Of a stretch of 64,000 nt of DNA, positions 1-8,406 are shown in pieces; within the stretch, counting starts at the first letter, position 1, and every line of letters begins with the position of its first letter. Below the pieces are notes generated by a model, which saw nothing but the letters and a program-made list of their open reading frames with translations, was not told where the DNA came from and did no database searches. The stretch is from contig DASXSU010000031.1 of assembly GCA_036505795.1 (NCBI GenBank), positions 1 through 64,000 of the forward strand, written 5' to 3'. Position numbers and translations under genes: made by a program. Source of the stretch: NS-11 sp036505795. GTDB taxonomy: Bacteria; Nitrospirota; Nitrospiria; Nitrospirales; NS-4.

Positions 1-820
1 CCCAAGTCGGATCATCCTCGACCAGGATGACGCTTTCCTCGGGCGGGCGCCCGCTGGGCAGAATGCGAGTGCGTTTAGTAAATGTAGCCGGGCCCCATTT
101 ACAGAGAGAGCTGATATGGGCCGACCCTTTCTCGCCAAAGACATCGCAGGTGAAGTGGTTTCGCCAGGACAACAAGGTCATCTCCAGCTCGATCCGGGGC
201 TCTGTGTGCCCTGAGCCGACCACGACATGATCGGGCGAACGGTTCTCGAAGCAGTCGGCTGAGAAGATGAAGAATTCCTCCCCGAGCTCCCCGAACCAGA
301 ACCGCGCGGTGTCCAGCAAATGCGAGCCAAGATCAGGCAAGACGCCGGCACCCTGATCTCGCCAGACCGAGTCGCGCACCAGTCTCGCCGTCCCGTTGCC
401 GTAGAACATCCGGCAGCCGTAAATCCGGCCTAGCTCTCCCGACTCGAGGAGGCGCTTCATGCGCACAAAGTGCGGTTCGAAGCGATGGTTGTAGGCGGTA
501 TAGCACACGACCCCCTTGGCGCGCGCAATCTGCTCGAGCCGCTCAAGCTGCCGATTTTCGGGCGCCCAGAGCGGCTTCTCCACCAGCACATGCTTTCCGT
601 TGGACAAAAGATATGTCAGCACTTCTACTTTGGGCTCGTCCGGAATGCACACAAGTGCAGCGTCATAGCCGGACAGCGGCATGTCTTCGACGGCTCGATA
701 TTCCGCCTCTTTATTGACCGGATCGACGGCCGCGACGAAGTCATGTCCCGCAAATTGACGTCGCTTGTGGCCCTGCACGCCAAGGCCGACGACGAGAACG
801 CGAAAGGGCGCCTGGTTCAC
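1..820 (-). CDS. Gfo/Idh/MocA-family oxidoreductase, partial (3' end outside window)
   Basis: NAD(P)-dependent sugar dehydrogenase of the Gfo/Idh/MocA family, probably acting on a nucleotide sugar or sugar phosphate. The frame stays open to the window edge, so about 273 of an expected 330-380 residues are visible. The N-terminus has a Rossmann GxGxxG (residues 12-17), followed by the family's EKP signature (81-83). The GTG start at 820 overlaps the stop of the upstream kinase/nucleotidyltransferase gene as GTGA, which fixes the start and suggests coupled translation. It is the last visible member of the sugar-nucleotide cluster. The substrate cannot be told from sequence. Confidence 0.85.
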   Translation of the reverse strand, partial: MNQAPFRVLVVGLGVQGHKRRQFAGHDFVAAVDPVNKEAEYRAVEDMPLSGYDAALVCIPDEPKVEVLTYLLSNGKHVLVEKPLWAPENRQLERLEQIARAKGVVCYTAYNHRFEPHFVRMKRLLESGELGRIYGCRMFYGNGTARLVRDSVWRDQGAGVLPDLGSHLLDTARFWFGELGEEFFIFSADCFENRSPDHVVVGSGHTEPRIELEMTLLSWRNHFTCDVFGEKGSAHISSLCKWGPATFTKRTRILPSGRPPEESVILVEDDPTW

Positions 821-2367
821 GCGAAGTTGGCGCGCCGTTCGACTGCGTCGATCTTCGCCCGAACGTCGTCCGCGCCTATGGGGACGTTGCCGTCGCGCTC
901 ACACTCGCAGGCCGCTGCAAAAGAGCCAAGAATCGACGCGATCGCCTCCGAGCCGGTAGCCAGCATGGCGAGCGTGGCGTAGGCCAGCAAAGCGTCCCCG
1001 GCTCCTACCGCATCCTCAAGATTTTCTGTGAAGCTGTCGACCACAAAGAACGAATTCAGCGCTTCATGGTCGGAATTACGGCAGGTAAGCACACCGCGAT
1101 CGCCAAGTTTTAAAATCAGGGTCTTGCATTGGGCCGCATCATACAAAGCCGAGGCCAGGGGACGGATGCCTGAATCTTGATCTGCAAGCGCGAATCGCGC
1201 CTCACGCTCGTTTGGGGTGATGAGATCGAACCCCGTGAATTCAGTGATGTTCCCCCAACGGCTCGCCACTTGGCTGTCGGCGACTTTGTATATTCCTTGT
1301 GGTATTGCTGAATTTAAGGCCGGAATCGTCCGCCGGTTGAAGATGCCGTGACGAAAATCACTGAAGACGACCGCGTCCGCCGACACCTCCCCAATTGAGG
1401 CGATCATTTGTTCCAGGATGGAATTCGAGATCGACGAGTTGTCGAGCGTGTCAATTTTGAGCAGGCGGTAGCCTCCGGCGATGATCGCGTTTTTATGCGT
1501 GGTGGGGCGGGTCTTGTCGATAAACGGCCGGCAATCTACGCCACTCTTCTTGAGGTTGTCGATCACAAAATCCTTCAACGGGTCATCGCCAAGCACTGTT
1601 GAGAATACGATCTGGGCCCCCGCTGAACTGAGATGCTCGGCAACAATAGCCGCTCCCCCAATATAATCCGTGCGGCCCTCATAGAGCACACTCATCGTCG
1701 GCGTTTTGGTCTGTCCGCCAATAAGTGCTGTTTGGGTATACGAGTCCACGATCGTATCGCCGACCACATGGACGCGAAACCCTTTCAGCTTGCTCAGCGC
1801 GTCACGCAGCGAGCCAAAGGTGAGGCCTGCGTCATCCATGACAGTCAGGAGTTTTTCTATCTTCAGGCTTGGTGGGGCGGATTCGATGAGCCGCGAGGAG
1901 GAGTAGACGACATCCCCCGGAGTAAAGATGAGTTCGCCGCCATAGCTCGCCAGCACATCGGCTTCCTCCTGGGTCTTCTGCGGCATGCCGGCGGCAGCAT
2001 ATTCGTACCCTTTCGCAAAATAGTCCGGTTGGAGCGCCGCGAGGTTATCGAGCGGGGTCTGGTTCTTGTCTATCACCACATAATCCACCATCTCAAAAGC
2101 GGCGAGATTCAGGGCGCGCAACTCCTGTGGGACATGGGGGCGATACGTGCCCTTGCCGATGTGGCGGTCAGCGGTAAGACTCGCCACCAGAATGTCGGCT
2201 TTACTTTTCGCATAGAGGAGGTGCCTGACATGACCTGGATGCACCACGTCGAATACGCCATGGCACATGATGACTTTTTTGGCCCGCGGCCGCTTACCGA
2301 CGATTCTGGCCAGTTCCTCGACAGTTTTGACCTTCCGGCGATATTCCTTTGATAACGTCGGTGTCAT
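817..2367 (-). CDS. Bifunctional nucleotidyltransferase / PfkB-type sugar kinase (HldE-like, swapped domain order)
   Basis: 516 residues. The N-terminal domain (about 28-170) is a cytidylyltransferase-fold nucleotidyltransferase with an HPGH motif at 43-46. The C-terminal domain (about 205-500) is a PfkB/ribokinase-family kinase with the GAGD catalytic motif at 455-458 and a glycine pair typical of the substrate site. E. coli HldE has the same two activities (heptose-7-phosphate kinase and heptose-1-phosphate adenylyltransferase) in the opposite order. The start at 2367 overlaps the upstream SDR gene as ATGA; a longer frame to 2454 is possible but lies inside that gene. By inference it activates a heptose or similar sugar with a nucleotide, together with the phosphatase and isomerase upstream. 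The sugar and nucleotide are not established. Confidence 0.8.
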   Translation of the reverse strand: MTPTLSKEYRRKVKTVEELARIVGKRPRAKKVIMCHGVFDVVHPGHVRHLLYAKSKADILVASLTADRHIGKGTYRPHVPQELRALNLAAFEMVDYVVIDKNQTPLDNLAALQPDYFAKGYEYAAAGMPQKTQEEADVLASYGGELIFTPGDVVYSSSRLIESAPPSLKIEKLLTVMDDAGLTFGSLRDALSKLKGFRVHVVGDTIVDSYTQTALIGGQTKTPTMSVLYEGRTDYIGGAAIVAEHLSSAGAQIVFSTVLGDDPLKDFVIDNLKKSGVDCRPFIDKTRPTTHKNAIIAGGYRLLKIDTLDNSSISNSILEQMIASIGEVSADAVVFSDFRHGIFNRRTIPALNSAIPQGIYKVADSQVASRWGNITEFTGFDLITPNEREARFALADQDSGIRPLASALYDAAQCKTLILKLGDRGVLTCRNSDHEALNSFFVVDSFTENLEDAVGAGDALLAYATLAMLATGSEAIASILGSFAAACECERDGNVPIGADDVRAKIDAVERRANFA

Positions 2368-3371
2368 GCGTGCTTCTCCGATCCCAAATAGTTGAACCAG
2401 ACTTTCGTTGCCTCGCTGATCGAATCCGGATCCCACAGCGGCGCGTCGCGCCAATAGTCGATCTGGGCCAGTACACGTCCCACGCCTTCTTCAAAAGAAA
2501 TTTGTGGTGCCCAAGCCAATTCCCTGGTGATCTTCGCGATATCAGCCCAGGTGCGCTCAGGCTCTCCCGGCCGTTTAGGCAGGTGCACGACGTCGCCCCC
2601 GAGGAGTTCCACCAGCCGATTTACGCTCTGTGGATTACCGGCGCCTAGATTCCACGTTTCGCCGGTGTAGTCGCTCTCCGCGGCTCTCAGAAAAGCGGCT
2701 GCCACATCCGTCACATACAGGAAGTCACGCCTCTGCGTCCCGTCGCCGACGACGGTGAAGGGTCTGCCCGCCAATTTCTGGCGCAGGAAGACTCCGAAGA
2801 CTGCTCCGTAAGCGCCCGAGGTGCGCGAGCGCGTGCCATACGCGTTGAAGATTCGGATCGAGTTGACCGGCAGGCGATAGACCTTGTGCCAGTGGAAGGC
2901 TGCTGTCTCGCCTAAGTATTTGCTGAGCGCGTAGGGATATTGGGGAGCAATCGGATGATCTTCGCGGGTCGGCACCGCCGCCATGCCATAGCACGACGAG
3001 GAAGCCGCATAGATCGTTTTTGTTACTCCGGCATGTCGCGCCGCCTCAAGAACATGCACGGTGCCCTGTACATTCGTCGCCATATATTCCGTCGGCTGCT
3101 CAATTGAAGGCACGATATCGCCGATCCCGGCGAAGTGGAAAACATACCGAGCCCCCGCGAAAAGCTTGTCGTCGGGCGCAAGGGCGCGAACGTCGCGCTC
3201 ATCGAGAATGACCTCAGGATTCGCCTGGTGCTGAGCCAGATTTGCCGCTCGGCCCCCGACGAGACTGTCGATGACGCGGACGCGGAAGCCATGCTCGACG
3301 AGGAGATCGACCATATGACTGCCGATGAAACCGGCGCCTCCGGTGACGACGGCCAATGGTCGCGCGGCCAT
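2364..3371 (-). CDS. NAD-dependent epimerase/dehydratase (extended SDR)
   Basis: Extended short-chain dehydrogenase of 335 residues, of the UDP-glucose 4-epimerase/dehydratase group. It has the TGGAGFIG nucleotide-binding loop close to the N-terminus and a YALSK catalytic Tyr-x3-Lys near the middle. It probably epimerises, dehydrates or reduces a nucleotide sugar in the cytoplasm. ATG at 3371 overlaps the stop of the preceding SDR gene as ATGA and is preferred to the GTG one codon upstream. It forms a pair with that gene, inside a cluster of isomerase, phosphatase, transaldolase and kinase genes. Sequence alone does not tell which sugar it acts on. Confidence 0.85.
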   Translation of the reverse strand: MAARPLAVVTGGAGFIGSHMVDLLVEHGFRVRVIDSLVGGRAANLAQHQANPEVILDERDVRALAPDDKLFAGARYVFHFAGIGDIVPSIEQPTEYMATNVQGTVHVLEAARHAGVTKTIYAASSSCYGMAAVPTREDHPIAPQYPYALSKYLGETAAFHWHKVYRLPVNSIRIFNAYGTRSRTSGAYGAVFGVFLRQKLAGRPFTVVGDGTQRRDFLYVTDVAAAFLRAAESDYTGETWNLGAGNPQSVNRLVELLGGDVVHLPKRPGEPERTWADIAKITRELAWAPQISFEEGVGRVLAQIDYWRDAPLWDPDSISEATKVWFNYLGSEKHA

Positions 3372-4366
3372 CACGCGACCCGAATGCGCTTGAGCACTTT
3401 GACGTTGTGGTAGCGTTCGTCGGTCATGCTATCCGGCAGCTTTCCTGCTCGGAAGGCCATGGACAGATCCCGAACGGCATCCTCGATTCCCCGCTTCGGC
3501 TTAAACCCGATCTTTCGGGCAATCTTGTCGGAGTTAATATGGTAGGAACGATTGTCGTTCGTTGGTGTAATCTGGATCGGAATTTCGGGCTTTTCGGGGA
3601 ACTGCTGCTGCACGACCTGCTTCACCATCTTTGCGATCTCCATGATAGTGTGGTTTTGGTAGCCCGCGTTAAATGTTTCCCCGGCGATGTCGACGTCCGG
3701 CACTTCGAGCAGCATTTTGTAGAGATCGCACATATCCTGGATATGCAGATTGGGCCGCTTCTGCCCGCCGCCGAAGACGGTAATCTTGTTGTTGTTGACG
3801 GCATGGTTCGTGAGGATGTTGACAGAAAGGTCCAACCGCTGGCGGGGACTATAGCCACAGATGGTGGCCGGGCGGATGGCAACGCACACAAAAGTTTTCG
3901 ACTGATGCTTGAAGAGAAGTGGCTCACACATGCCCTTGAACTTGTTATAGAGCGTCAGTGGCACTAACGGATGCTCTTCGGTTACCTCAGGAGCATCAGA
4001 TACGCCATAGACGGAACTTGACGAGGCATAAATGAAACGCTTCACGCCTTGCTCCTTCGCGGCAATGACGAGCGGTTCAAAACAGTCGTAGTTGATCGTC
4101 TGACTGAGCTGTTCATCGAGCTCAAACCCGGCATCATTTGAGATGCAGGCTAAATGGATCACGGCATCCATTCCGCGACAGGTATCTCTGAGCTTCGGAG
4201 TGTCACGGATGTCGGCCTGAATGAGCGTGAGGCCCGGAGTCGGTTTTAGTTCGCAGCCGTAGTACATGGTGTCGTAAACGGTGACCTTGTAGCCGGCGTC
4301 GAGCAACTGCGGAACCAGCAGCGTACCCACATAACCAGAACCGCCGGTGATGAGAACATTCTTCAT
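3371..4366 (-). CDS. NAD-dependent epimerase/dehydratase (extended SDR), second of a pair
   Basis: 331-residue extended SDR with the N-terminal TGGSGYVG loop (residues 7-14) and a YNKFK catalytic motif. The start at 4366 has a clear AAGGAG ribosome-binding site about 9 bases upstream. It differs clearly in sequence from the SDR downstream, so the pair is not a recent duplication. It likely carries out one step (4-epimerisation, 4,6-dehydration or 4-keto reduction) in making a nucleotide-activated sugar for the surface polysaccharide. The exact reaction is unknown. Confidence 0.85.
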   Translation of the reverse strand: MKNVLITGGSGYVGTLLVPQLLDAGYKVTVYDTMYYGCELKPTPGLTLIQADIRDTPKLRDTCRGMDAVIHLACISNDAGFELDEQLSQTINYDCFEPLVIAAKEQGVKRFIYASSSSVYGVSDAPEVTEEHPLVPLTLYNKFKGMCEPLLFKHQSKTFVCVAIRPATICGYSPRQRLDLSVNILTNHAVNNNKITVFGGGQKRPNLHIQDMCDLYKMLLEVPDVDIAGETFNAGYQNHTIMEIAKMVKQVVQQQFPEKPEIPIQITPTNDNRSYHINSDKIARKIGFKPKRGIEDAVRDLSMAFRAGKLPDSMTDERYHNVKVLKRIRVA

Positions 4367-4399
4367 GCCGTGGAGCTCCTTATAATGAGAGCGGACCTG

Positions 4400-5143
4400 T
4401 CAGATGGCGGCCGGCCGGCGTTGGTAGGGAATACTATACCCGGCCGTTGTCGCATCCTTGTGGAACATCTCAACCGTCTCGAGTGAGTAATCGCTGTGAT
4501 CCTTCCCGAGCAGATGCAGCTTGTTCAGGATGTCGTTCGTGGCGGTGATAATATGACAGCCGATCTCATTCGCCTGGACGATGTTCAGCAGCTCTCGCGG
4601 GCTGGCCCACAACAGCTCAGCCTTCGGCCGGCTTTGCAATAGCTTCAACGCGTCCCTCATGATAGGCACCGGATCCATTCCAGTGTCGGCAATGCGACCG
4701 GCGAAAACCGAGACGATGGCAGGGGTGTCGCCTACGAGCTGCTCGGCAATATCACGGACCTGTTCCAACGTCATCACGGCAGTGATATTGAGTTTCACCC
4801 CGGCCGAGGACAGCCTGCGAATCAGCGGACCGGAAAACCTTCGCTTGGTATTGCTCACCGGGATCTTCACATTGACATTGCTGCCCCAGGAGGCAATTTC
4901 CATCGCCTGGCACTCCATCTCCTCAAACTCATCCGCAAACACCTCAAAGGAGACCGGCCTGTCCGGCACAACGGCAAGCACCTCAAGAGCGAATGCCTTA
5001 TAGTCGGCGATACCAGCCTTCCGCATTAGTGTAGGATTTGTGGTGAATCCCTTGATCCAGGACTTTGCGTACATTGTTCGGATGCCACCAATATCCGCTC
5101 CATCGGCAAAAATCTTGATATTCATTCCTTCCAGCTGCCTCAT
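4400..5143 (-). CDS. Transaldolase-family protein (small TalC/FSA-like type)
   Basis: 247-residue class I aldolase of the transaldolase family. Visible motifs are GFTTNPT (residues 32-38) and VKIP with the presumed Schiff-base lysine at 93. Length and motifs fit the short transaldolase/fructose-6-phosphate aldolase group, not the longer TalB type. ATG at 5143 follows a strong AGGAGG-like site and overlaps the gmhB stop as ATGA; an internal ATG at 5125 lacks proper spacing. Transaldolases move a three-carbon unit between sugar phosphates, and one such reaction yields sedoheptulose 7-phosphate, the substrate of the isomerase encoded two genes upstream. That link is inference. Confidence 0.82.
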   Translation of the reverse strand: MRQLEGMNIKIFADGADIGGIRTMYAKSWIKGFTTNPTLMRKAGIADYKAFALEVLAVVPDRPVSFEVFADEFEEMECQAMEIASWGSNVNVKIPVSNTKRRFSGPLIRRLSSAGVKLNITAVMTLEQVRDIAEQLVGDTPAIVSVFAGRIADTGMDPVPIMRDALKLLQSRPKAELLWASPRELLNIVQANEIGCHIITATNDILNKLHLLGKDHSDYSLETVEMFHKDATTAGYSIPYQRRPAAI

Positions 5144-5706
5144 TCTCCCTCCTCTGACACGATGGGTTTCGTCCTAGGCGACTCAGCATGCCGGAGAATG
5201 ATTGTAGCGGCCTCCCCTAAATCAGCACAGGTTGCGTCGGGGGTTTCTCGCAATGGCTCGGCATAACCACGGTCGATAAAGATTGTGAAGCACCCGGCGG
5301 CTTTGCCGGCCCCTACGTCCCGCCAGCGATCCCCAACCATGTAACTGCTCGCCAAGTTGATCTTGTGTTCTTCCGCAGCGGCCAGCAGCATGCCGGGTTT
5401 CGGCTTGTAGCATGTGCACTGAGCGCTGTCGAGTTCCCAACACACCTTGATATCGTCAATCGGCAATTCCTCGAGAAGCCGAGCATGCATCGCCTCGACG
5501 ACCTCCCGTGGCTGGGTTCCCCTTCCAACATCGGGCTGATTGGTAGCGACAATCAATACAAACCCGGCTTCCTTCAACCGGAGAATGGCTTCGCTGACGC
5601 CCGGTAGAATTTCAAAGTCAGCCAAAGAGGCGGGTGGATAGGGCAGGCCATCCCGCACGACGCTGCGGTTAATAACCCCATCCCGATCAAGAAAAACGGC
5701 TCGCAT
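5140..5706 (-). CDS. gmhB: HAD-family phosphatase, GmhB-like (heptose 1,7-bisphosphate 7-phosphatase)
   Basis: 188-residue HAD class III phosphatase. It has the DRDG nucleophile motif (Asp7, Asp9), a TNQ motif near 55, and a KPKPGM segment after a Cys-rich loop with Cys89, Cys97 and Cys99. This matches D-glycero-manno-heptose 1,7-bisphosphate 7-phosphatase. The E. coli enzyme's zinc loop also uses a histidine, which I do not see here, so the metal site may be altered. It sits 6 bases after the sedoheptulose-isomerase-like gene and is coupled to the transaldolase gene. A second GmhB domain is fused to WaaF at 28452-30203. Confidence 0.82.
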   Translation of the reverse strand: MRAVFLDRDGVINRSVVRDGLPYPPASLADFEILPGVSEAILRLKEAGFVLIVATNQPDVGRGTQPREVVEAMHARLLEELPIDDIKVCWELDSAQCTCYKPKPGMLLAAAEEHKINLASSYMVGDRWRDVGAGKAAGCFTIFIDRGYAEPLRETPDATCADLGEAATIILRHAESPRTKPIVSEEGE

Positions 5707-5712
5707 TCGGAC

Positions 5713-6336
5713 TCAGCACTGAGGCGCTTTGACTGTATTTTCCCACTTCGTCTCAGCTAGCTGCAGCTTCGGGTGCGAGACAAGGCAATGCCACGCGACA
5801 GCGTGAAAGGCTTCCGTGTGGGGCGTCACGCGCGCGGCGTTGACGGTAGGAATGACCAAGACGGCATCACCCATTTGCTTTGTGTATCCGCCATCGCGAC
5901 CGACGACGCCATAGATTCTCAATCCCCTGCGCTTGGCTTCATCGACCGCGCGGACAAGGTTGACACTGATGTTCTTGGCAGCGTTTCCCCCGCCGACCGA
6001 AAAGACAAAGACGGCATCATTGTCATTTGCGCGACTAACCCCGAGCCAGGCGGCAAAAACCGTTTCCCACCCTTCATCATTGGTGCGTGCCGTCAGTTCC
6101 GCAACATTATCCACGGGTGTGTAGGCCTCGATGCCGCAGAGCTTCCGGAAGTCATTGACGGCATGGCTACAATTCGCCGCGCTGCCGCCGACTCCCAAGA
6201 GAAATAGCCGTCCTCCTCTCGCGCGTAGATCCGCGAGCCCTTCCGCAATACGCTCAAGCATCTCGTAATCGATGCGCTCAATGATCTGACTGGCTTCAGC
6301 GAAATATTCCGACGCGTGAGATGCCTTCAAATCCAA
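5713..6336 (-). CDS. gmhA: SIS-domain sugar isomerase, GmhA-like (sedoheptulose 7-phosphate isomerase)
   Basis: 207-residue SIS-domain protein. The phosphosugar-binding segment (VGGSAANCSHAVNDF, about 49-63) and a later SVGGGNAAKN segment match GmhA-like isomerases. These convert sedoheptulose 7-phosphate to heptose 7-phosphate in the cytoplasm. The start appears to be TTG at 6336, as no in-frame ATG lies close by; a short AGG about 6 bases upstream could bind ribosomes. It is the first gene of the leftward sugar cluster and has a good promoter just upstream (6380-6408). Classical GmhA belongs to a somewhat different subgroup, so the exact substrate is not certain. Confidence 0.8.
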   Translation of the reverse strand: MDLKASHASEYFAEASQIIERIDYEMLERIAEGLADLRARGGRLFLLGVGGSAANCSHAVNDFRKLCGIEAYTPVDNVAELTARTNDEGWETVFAAWLGVSRANDNDAVFVFSVGGGNAAKNISVNLVRAVDEAKRRGLRIYGVVGRDGGYTKQMGDAVLVIPTVNAARVTPHTEAFHAVAWHCLVSHPKLQLAETKWENTVKAPQC

Positions 6337-6379
6337 TGGTTGCCTGTTAAAGGATTAGACCCGTTGGAAGCCTGTCGAG

Positions 6380-6408
6380 GTTCTAACAGGGGCCTCTCGT
6401 GGAGTCAA
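6380..6408 (-). promoter_or_regulatory. Sigma-70-type promoter for the heptose-type sugar cluster
   Basis: On the minus strand: TTGACT (-35, 6403-6408), a 17-base spacer and TAGAAC (-10, 6380-6385). Transcription would start near 6373, about 37 bases before the gmhA-like start. Both boxes are one or two mismatches from consensus, with ideal spacing. Not shown experimentally. Confidence 0.6.
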
Positions 6409-6418
6409 GAATTTCTCA

Positions 6419-6439
6419 CTGCAACGAGCCTCGTTGCAG
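6419..6439. repeat. Perfect 10-base inverted repeat between lhgO and the gmhA-like gene
   Basis: CTGCAACGAG, one central base, then its exact reverse complement. It lies after the lhgO stop and 10 bases upstream of the -35 box of the next promoter. It could be an operator, or a terminator for lhgO; no U-run follows in the minus direction, so an intrinsic terminator would be weak. Confidence 0.6.
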
Positions 6440-6461
6440 ACTGAATCTTAGAAAAAAGCGC

Positions 6462-7676
6462 TTATCTTTCCAAGGTCATTGTCCCGACCACGTGCTCTGC
6501 GAACGGCAACGCGGACGTAAATGCCGGAGACACTGCATTCAAGACATGGGTTGAGCGGGGTCCAGGTTCTACCACAAAGTCATTCAATAGTTCGGCAGTG
6601 TGCGTATTGACAAGCTGTGCGCGAATGCCAGCAGACTTTCCTGCCACCAGATCGTCTGGTTGAAGCCCTCTCACTAGGCCGGCCGCTTCACGATAAAAAC
6701 CTCGCTTCGGCATTTTGCCGATCTCTTTGAGCGCGAGGGACCGAAAGTGATCGCGATTTTTTGACAACAGCCGAACCATATACTTGACCATGGTCACAGC
6801 ATCGCTCGCATTGGCGCCCTTGAGCCCCGAATATTGTTCGCGCCCAAGAAGCGGTAATGCGGACGGCCCGACGATCACCTCATCGTTTGGCCGCCTCGTG
6901 AAATGAATTCCGAGGAACGGGTTACGGAGATCCGGGACCGGGTAGATATTCCCTCGAACCCGAATGCGCGACTGGGGTCTGAGTTGGTAAAATCTTCCCA
7001 AAAAAGGAAGGATGCGATACTGCCGGCCGACACCAAACTCATGAGCAACACGATCGGCAAACAACCCGGCGCAGTTCACCAGATGCCCATAGGCGATACT
7101 GCCTCGCGTGGTTCGTGCGAGTCCGAGTTTGTCGGAACGCTCCCAAGCGCAATCGAACGCGAACAGCACTCCTTCTTTTTGTGCGTCTTCGAGCAGAGCA
7201 CCCATCACGGCTTGCGGCACAACGACCGCCGTATCCTTTATAAAGAGCGCCTTTTCAGTCGTCTGCGCAAACGGCTCGAGTTCCTGCAAGGTGTGCTCAT
7301 CAATGATATTGGCCTCAATGCCGTTTGACTGGGCACGTCTGTGTAACTCCTCCAGCGCCGGCAAATCGTGACGGGTTTGGGCGACGATCACTTTACCGGA
7401 TTCGTTAATCGGTAGGTTTTTTTCGCGACAGTATGCGCGCATCCGCTGGTTGCCCGAGACGCATAAGCGAGCTTTGAGCGAGCCGGCTTGATAGTAGACG
7501 CCGGCGTGCAAGACTCCGCTGTTCCGACCACTGGCGTGCAGACCCGCCGACGGCTCCTTGTCTATGACCAGCACCCTTCCACCGTATCGACGATGCAACT
7601 CCCGTGATATTGCAACACCGACCACGCCTGCCCCAACCACTAGAAAATCACAGCTATCTAATCTACCGTCGGGCAC
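6462..7676 (-). CDS. lhgO: L-2-hydroxyglutarate oxidase (FAD-dependent, DAO family)
   Basis: 404-residue flavoprotein. The N-terminal FAD-binding GxGxxG (GAGVVG, about 15-20) is followed by an acidic strand end and a GRNSGVLHAGVYY segment. That segment is characteristic of the LhgO/YgaF subgroup of D-amino-acid-oxidase-fold enzymes, which oxidise L-2-hydroxyglutarate to 2-oxoglutarate and pass electrons to the membrane. The start is GTG at 7676 with GGGAGG about 11 bases upstream. It sits between the NusG paralogue and the heptose-type cluster, an unexpected place for a metabolite-repair enzyme. Other substrates of the DAO fold cannot be excluded. Confidence 0.82.
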   Translation of the reverse strand: MPDGRLDSCDFLVVGAGVVGVAISRELHRRYGGRVLVIDKEPSAGLHASGRNSGVLHAGVYYQAGSLKARLCVSGNQRMRAYCREKNLPINESGKVIVAQTRHDLPALEELHRRAQSNGIEANIIDEHTLQELEPFAQTTEKALFIKDTAVVVPQAVMGALLEDAQKEGVLFAFDCAWERSDKLGLARTTRGSIAYGHLVNCAGLFADRVAHEFGVGRQYRILPFLGRFYQLRPQSRIRVRGNIYPVPDLRNPFLGIHFTRRPNDEVIVGPSALPLLGREQYSGLKGANASDAVTMVKYMVRLLSKNRDHFRSLALKEIGKMPKRGFYREAAGLVRGLQPDDLVAGKSAGIRAQLVNTHTAELLNDFVVEPGPRSTHVLNAVSPAFTSALPFAEHVVGTMTLER

Positions 7677-7775
7677 CTAAATAAGCACCTCCCATTTTCG
7701 TTAATGCTAGTACAATGACACGCGGGCCAGTGATTCCGGGTCACCCATTCAGCATTCGGCAAACAACCCCGCCTG

Positions 7776-8300
7776 TTACATCTGCGTGTTCGCGTAAACG
7801 GGCACCACGTCTCTGGCATCAATCTCGACGGCCGCGGCCTGCTGGATCAGATGCACGGCGATCACGAGACGGTGCCGCTTGTCTTTGCGAACCAGGACTC
7901 CTTGCACGCCTTCCAAAGGCCCTCGAATCACCTCGACCGGCATGCCTTCTCGAAGATAGGGATATGAGTCGTATTCCAGAGTACTCGTAATCAGGACCTT
8001 GATCGCTTGCATTTCCTGCTCCGGAATTGGTTCCGGTCCGCTTGCGTTACCAATGATGTCGACGACACCCCCCACTTTCAGCACCGCCAATCTGTCCTGC
8101 CAGGAAAACCGGGCAAAGCAATATCCTGGAAACAAAGGCCATTCAATTTCCTTTTTTCGATCCTTCCACTGATTCAGCCGTTTGATGGTCGGAAGGAGTT
8201 GCTCAACCCCGAGCGCAACGAAGCGATCGCGAACCTGCTTTTCGTGCCGGGATCGAGTGCGTATGGCGTACCAGAGGGGAATTCCGTTCAATTCAGGCAC
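7776..8300 (-). CDS. NusG-family transcription antiterminator (RfaH/LoaP-like paralogue)
   Basis: 174-residue protein with an N-terminal NGN domain (about 8-105; WYAIRTRSRHEKQV and the FPGYCF core) and a C-terminal KOW domain (about 120-170; GMPVEVIRGPLEGVQG). Housekeeping NusG normally sits beside secE and ribosomal protein genes. This copy lies inside a polysaccharide locus, the typical place of specialised paralogues such as RfaH, UpxY and LoaP, which help RNA polymerase read through long operons. The start is GTG at 8300 with a GGAG nearby. Its recruitment site is unknown. Confidence 0.85.
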   Translation of the reverse strand: MPELNGIPLWYAIRTRSRHEKQVRDRFVALGVEQLLPTIKRLNQWKDRKKEIEWPLFPGYCFARFSWQDRLAVLKVGGVVDIIGNASGPEPIPEQEMQAIKVLITSTLEYDSYPYLREGMPVEVIRGPLEGVQGVLVRKDKRHRLVIAVHLIQQAAAVEIDARDVVPVYANTQM

Positions 8301-8406
8301 AGCTCCGCCCTCTCACTTACAGACCACGAAAAAATTTTTCCTCCCTGAGTCTCCGAATACGTATAAAGAGACAGCAGAGAAGAACTGCCGCGTGACCACT
8401 ACCGGG

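Noticed and set aside
120..150. A suspected frameshift in the partial Gfo/Idh/MocA gene
   Set aside because: It came from a mis-copied base in my reverse complement. On re-reading, the frame is clean to the window edge.
1461..1476. GGCGGTAG (ops-like) on the plus strand
   Set aside because: It lies inside a minus-strand gene and points against transcription; chance occurrence is expected.
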